Below the pieces are notes generated by a model. It was not told the DNA's origin. It searched no databases and saw nothing but the letters and a program-made list of their open reading frames with translations. Position numbers and translations under genes: made by a program. Positions 59,501 to 64,000 of a stretch of DNA of 64,000 nucleotides are shown here, in pieces. Source of the DNA: Chaetoceros tenuissimus (taxonomy: Eukaryota > Bacillariophyta > Thalassiosirophyceae > Chaetocerotales > Chaetocerotaceae); contig BLLK01000047.1 of the NCBI GenBank assembly GCA_021927905.1, forward strand, positions 2,170,001 through 2,234,000, in the 5' to 3' direction. Positions within the stretch are counted from its first letter, which is position 1; each line of letters opens with the position of its first letter.

Positions 59501-62500
59501 ATGGCGTCGCTGTCACTTTGGCAACCAAAAAGCCATTATCGTCAAACTCGAAAAGGAAAGATTCTTCAATCTACAACCGAACTTTACCTTCGAGATGATC
59601 TTGGATTAGGATACACAATTCCTTCTCATTCCTCTGCTAAGCGCAACAACGTTTCTGTAACAATAACTGGATCTGCAACGAAAATAAGCAATGCTCAAAA
59701 TCTGCTAGAGTTACTTATTCCAACCTATTCGAAAACAGACAAGACAGAGAAGACGAGGTTGGTTGTAGTGGATACTAATGTTTTATTACACAATTTGGAT
59801 GTATTGGAACATTCTTCCTGTGCAATCAGTAATATTGTAATCCCACAAACTGCACTGTTAGAATGCAGACATCGTAGCTTTACAGCATATAATAGAGTCA
59901 TGGATTTGCTAAAAAGTAGTACCTCTAAAGATGATTCTTCAGATAAGAAACGATGTGCAATTTTCTTTCCTGACTGTCATCATATTTCAACTCAAATCAT
60001 GGCAAAAAAGAAAATGACTGTGAATGAAGAGAATGATATGCGGATACGACAAGTGGCACTTTATTATGGAGACAAATTGGCTGGATCAGGTGTAGATGTG
60101 ATTCTCTTGACAGACGATAAAGACTGTAGAAAATTGGCACTGAAGGAACAAAAAGATGCTTTAGATGACGAAAGTCTCTTGTATCAACCCATGTCAGTGA
60201 GAGAACATATTCTTGATTTGGAAAATGAAGATCATGAAATTTCCTTGAGTGACTTAGTAGCGCAATTTTCAACTGTAGTCTCAACTGAACAAACAAAGAA
60301 GCAATATTATCCTGCACATTTGCCACAGAATGAATTGTCAATTGGAGTCAAGTCTGGAAAATTCTTTCAAGGGTATATCCGTGCAGAAAGAGGGTGCCAT
60401 GATAAATGTTATGTGACTGTTCGCCAAGGTGAAGACCGAGTCGCTGTTAATATTATTGGGGCAAAGGATATCAATAGAGCTGTGGACGGTGATATCGTCG
60501 CGATTGAACTCAATCCTGTCTCTAAATGGATCGGCTCAGATAACGACGTTAGTGTTCAGAAGAAAGTAAAACATGGTGCAGGTATTGCAGAAGAAACTGC
60601 TGAACCTTCAATTCGCGATGAAAGTAATGTAATGGATGAAGTTGAAGTACCTGCAGAAATGAAGCAGGATCCTGAAGAAATATCTATGAGAAAGCCTACT
60701 GGGAGAGTTATGGGCATCATTCGAAGAAATTTTAGAACCAACTACTGTGGATCCATCTTTACAATTGATAAATCAATGCTAGAAGAAAAGCAAGACGATG
60801 ATATTTCAGAGAGAGATCGTATTGTAAATGAATACGAGGTTGAGCATCCTGATGGAAGCACTACTTGTGTCTTTTTTGCTGTGGATGCTAGAATTCCTCC
60901 AGTTCTAATCCGTACGACCCAAAGAGAACGTCTTTTGAGTAAGAGAATATTGATTGCCATTGATTCTTGGCCTTCTGATTCCCCATACCCTCTCGGTCAT
61001 TACGTGAAAACAATGGGTGTTACTGGAGTCAAAGATGTTGAAACAGAAGTGCTTCTTCACGAACACAATATTCCATGTGACCCATTTCCAGCAAAGGTAA
61101 ATATTGTTACTCAATAGAAATATACAAGTTGAATTCATTTCATTTCTCACTTGGTTCATACTTAAAAGGTACTTGCTTGTCTACCACCAGAAGACTATAA
61201 GATTGAGCTTGAGCCTGGTCGAATTGACCTTCGTCACTTACCTGTTTTGTCTATTGACCCACCTGGATGCCAGGATATTGATGATGCATTGCATTGTATT
61301 GTTTTACCGAATGGAAATTATCAAGTTGGAGTTCATATTGCAGATGTCACCCATTATGTAAAAGCTGGAACTGCCATCGATCTTGAGGCGGCGAATCGTT
61401 CAACCTCTACTTATTTGGTTAACAAGAGATTGGATATGCTCCCAAAATTACTAACTACTGATCTATGTAGTTTAAAAGGAAATGTGGACCGTTTTGCATT
61501 TTCAGTATTATGGGAAGTCACCCCTGAGGCAGATATCGTCGATGTGCAATTCAAAAAGTCTATTATACATTCAATTGCTGCACTCACTTATCAACAAGCA
61601 CAGGGTATGATTGATCAACCTGATGATGAAACCGATATTAAAGCAAGTGCAGTAAAAAGACTCAACTCACTCGCAAGAATATTGAGGAAAAGAAGAATAG
61701 ATACAGGAGCGCTAACCTTGGCAAGTCCTGAGGTCAAATTTGTACTAGATAGTGAATCTTTGAATCCAACTGATGTTCAAGCGTACACTTTGTACGAGGC
61801 AAATGCTCTAGTAGAAGAATTTATGCTTTTTGCTAATGTCACCGTGGGAAAGAAAATCCTCCGCCATTACCCAACTCTGTCAGTCTTACGTCGCCATCCT
61901 GCCCCTAACAGATCAATGTTTGATAGTTTGATTAGCAAGGCAAAGTGTAAGGGATTTTCAATCAATATAGAAGACTCAAAGCACTTGGCTGACTCCCTTG
62001 ATGCAGCTGTTCTTGAAGAGGATCCATATTTTAATAAATTGCTGAGAATTTTATCGACTCGGTGCATGTCTCCAGCGCAATATTTCTGCTCTGGTGAATA
62101 CAAACCAACTGATTGGCACCACTACGGTCTTGCAGCCCCTGTATACACTCACTTTACATCACCTATCCGTCGTTATGCAGATGTTTGTGTCCATCGTCTC
62201 CTTGCTGCTGCGATAGGAGTAGAACCATTACCAGTTCATTTGTCATCAAAATCTTATCTTCATGACCTCGCTGCTAATATGAATCGTCGTCATAGATCGG
62301 CTCAGCTCGCAGGTAGAGCAAGTGTTCAACTGCATACTTTGATTGTTTTCTCAGGTGAAAATGGAAATAAAGAAGAAGATGCATATGTATTAGATGTAGA
62401 TACAAATGCAAGTTCGGAGCCAAGTTTCACTGTCATTGTTCCGAGATATGGTATCGAAGGTCGCGTTCGGATCCCAAACATAACTGCTAACGATAAGAAC

Positions 62501-62776
62501 ATAGTCCGTGATGCAGAGAAGCACCTCATTTCATACAAAGGAAAGAAAATCCAAGTTTTTGACAAAGTTCGTGTGAAAATCTATGTGAATGTTGTGCAAG
62601 AAACCCAGAAAGAACTCATGATTGACTTGGTATCTCCAGTGTTCGGCGAGCAAGTGGATAAAACAAGTTGTGGAGAGATAGAAGCAACTCTAGAGAAAAA
62701 GAGAAAAGCAAGTACGAAGTCGTCCTCTGGACCGACAAGTGCAAAGAAGCGCAAAAAGAATAAGTCTAAGAAATAA
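59501..62776 (+). CDS. DIS3: exosome nuclease DIS3/RRP44
   Basis: Exons 59501-61096 and 61169-62776 with a 72-nt intron (61097-61168, GTAAAT...TTAAAAG); in-phase join (FPAK|VLACLPPEDY); 1067 residues. The PIN endonuclease domain (about 80-240) shows VVVDTNVLLHNLDVLE and LLTDDKDCRKL acidic residues. Cold-shock domains follow (GKFFQGYIRAERG, RVMGIIRRNFRTNYCGS). The RNB exonuclease core includes SIDPPGCQDIDDALHC with the metal-binding Asp cluster, GVHIADVTHYVKAGT, LRRHPAPNR and YTHFTSPIRRYADVCVHRLL. The S1 domain and a basic tail (KKRKKNKSKK) end it. It is the catalytic 3'-5' exonuclease/endonuclease subunit of the nuclear RNA exosome; both activities look intact. Confidence 0.95.
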
Positions 62777-62927
62777 CTTTTTTTCCTCAACTATGATAAT
62801 CATCTAATGTACCTTTGGAAATTCTTTTTAAAAAATAAGCATTGCTAAGTTTAGACTAGTATAATTCATATAATACATTCTACTACAAATTACATGTAAG
62901 TATCGGGATAGGCCAATTTGGAAGGAT

Positions 62928-64000
62928 CTACTTAATATTACTCCAACTCTTGATAGCTTCGACATAAACAGTACCATCTGCCGACCCCCAGAAACGATCA
63001 TTCAAAAATTGCGTTGTTTGTTCCCATTTCATTTTTGCTCTTTGGGCAAGTACAATTGGTGTTCCTACTGCAATGAGGCCATAGCCGGCCAAGACTGGAA
63101 TAAGCCAAGGTTGAACACTTAACAGAGAAACGGTAGTCGTTGTTGTCATTCCAAACCAACCAGCAATACCAGATGCAGGAACAGTCACTGTTGTTGTTGC
63201 AGCAGCAACACCAGTAGAACTCAAAATAGCTGTTTTTAGATTCCCAGCTGCAGTTGAATAGAAAAATATGCTTGCTTGAAGTGTTGACCACCTTCCGGTT
63301 TTGCAAAATACTGCAATGCATTCGGAATTAGAGTAGAAAATATGATGTGGTGGCAAATCCTTCGGATTATTCAATATATATCGTACACGACTCAATACTA
63401 TATGTGTTGGATCAGATTTTGGAAGCTTTGGGACCTTGTTTTCAGATGTGCCGTCTTGATTTGTGTCCACATTTGACGCTTGCTTTGGTTTACACCACCA
63501 ACTTGACGATTCTTTAGGGTGTAGTTCCAGATTTCCCTCATCTTGTTGATCTTCTTTTGGTTTCTGTATACTCAGTTGCTCAGATTCATCGCTAACTTTG
63601 GACTGGTCCTCACCTACTTCTTCAACTTTTTCTTTTTCCAAACTGGTCTCATTGGAATTATCCGTGTCGGCAGCTATTTTTTTATCATCGTCGTTTTCAT
63701 TATCCCTTTTCCACCACCTCCAATCTTTCTGTTTCTTGAGAGATTCCCCATAGTTAACTTTCTTCCATTGTTTGATCTCCTTTTCGTCAATCAGGGTGAT
63801 GATATTCACTCTGTTTCTACCTCTCTCCTCTCTATGATCTTCACAAGCTTTAATCATATTTTGATCCTCCTGATCTAACATATCTTCCAAATTTTCTGCA
63901 TCTTTCACCTCCTTTTGAGGTTTATTACTGGTAAGACCGAAATCACATATTGTTACAATGGAAGGACCGGCTGAAAGTACAATTCCATGCACTTGAAATG
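62928..64000 (-). CDS. LRAT-domain-like protein, 5' part beyond window
   Basis: The frame is open to the right edge (codons read FQVHGIVL at the boundary), so the N-terminus lies outside. About 357 residues are visible. The left part resembles the LRAT/NC-domain start (HGIVLSAGPSIVTICDFGL; a His before Gly-Ile is catalytic in the family). Then comes a Glu/Lys-rich insertion (about 95-195), and a C-terminal LRAT-like segment, VRYILNNPKDLPPHHIFYSN then SECIAVFCKTGRWSTLQ. Family members have N-C-E-x-F-A, where Cys is the acyl-accepting nucleophile; here it reads N-S-E-C, so the usual Cys position is Ser. Two or three hydrophobic segments follow (AAGNLKTAILSSTGVAAATT, LLSVQPWLIPVLAGYGLIAV). Probably membrane-bound; acyltransferase activity is doubtful. 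Confidence 0.7.
   Translation of the reverse strand, partial: FQVHGIVLSAGPSIVTICDFGLTSNKPQKEVKDAENLEDMLDQEDQNMIKACEDHREERGRNRVNIITLIDEKEIKQWKKVNYGESLKKQKDWRWWKRDNENDDDKKIAADTDNSNETSLEKEKVEEVGEDQSKVSDESEQLSIQKPKEDQQDEGNLELHPKESSSWWCKPKQASNVDTNQDGTSENKVPKLPKSDPTHIVLSRVRYILNNPKDLPPHHIFYSNSECIAVFCKTGRWSTLQASIFFYSTAAGNLKTAILSSTGVAAATTTVTVPASGIAGWFGMTTTTTVSLLSVQPWLIPVLAGYGLIAVGTPIVLAQRAKMKWEQTTQFLNDRFWGSADGTVYVEAIKSWSNIK

Overview
The window reads as nuclear DNA of a photosynthetic stramenopile, most likely a centric diatom. Three signs point there. Genes are dense and AT-rich, with few short GT-AG introns (about 70-95 nt, two of about 255 nt). Several proteins begin with a signal peptide followed directly by Phe at the cleavage site, the diatom/heterokont plastid-targeting signature (LA|FGS, EC|FTP, VG|FAG, DG|FSN, SG|FAS). 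A ciliary MNS1-like protein is also present, which fits a lineage with flagellated male gametes, i.e. a centric rather than a pennate diatom. Genus cannot be fixed from sequence alone; a Chaetoceros-like species is a guess.

Layout. 0.5-13 kb: thylakoid-lumen protein, Cys-rich protein of unknown function, histidine phosphatase-GNAT fusion, REEP/HVA22-like membrane protein, 2OG-Fe(II) oxygenase, plastid ABHD-type hydrolase, MNS1-like coiled coil and a tRNA-splicing endonuclease subunit (SEN34-like). 13.6-24 kb: Golgi-type glycosyltransferase candidate, UTP3/SAS10, plastid RsmE-like rRNA methyltransferase, a decayed LRR_5 gene, DENR, and an unusual four-part protein (zinc finger + TruA-like + 2OG-oxygenase-like + FkbM methyltransferase). 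24-41 kb: a large myristoylated acidic protein, two multi-pass membrane proteins, a RanBP2-zinc-finger/DUF1917 protein, small secreted/plastid proteins, an HNH-like membrane protein, an O-fucosyltransferase-like enzyme, an NSUN-type m5C methyltransferase and a METTL25-like methyltransferase.

41.1-48.5 kb is the accessory region: two nested DNA transposons. The outer one (41120-48473, termini CACGGTAG, 3-bp target duplication CTT) carries a decayed DDE-type transposase. It is split by an inner element (42927-46726, termini CTACCT, 3-bp duplication AAT) with one uninterrupted 1104-codon hAT-like transposase. Both boundaries can be placed to the base.

48.7-64 kb: small secreted protein, 7TM-like protein, mitochondrial ParB-like protein, Cys-rich ShKT-type secreted protein, APE2 endonuclease with PIP boxes and E2F-like promoter motifs, spliceosomal helicase PRP22/DHX8, exosome nuclease DIS3/RRP44 (divergent from PRP22) and the 3' part of an LRAT-like gene running off the right edge.

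RNA metabolism is strongly represented (SEN34, UTP3, RsmE, DENR, TruA fusion, NSUN, METTL25-like, PRP22, DIS3), but these are independent genes with their own promoters, not an operon. Exon boundaries were read by eye from splice consensus plus preserved frame and need transcript support. No tRNA, rRNA or CRISPR was seen.
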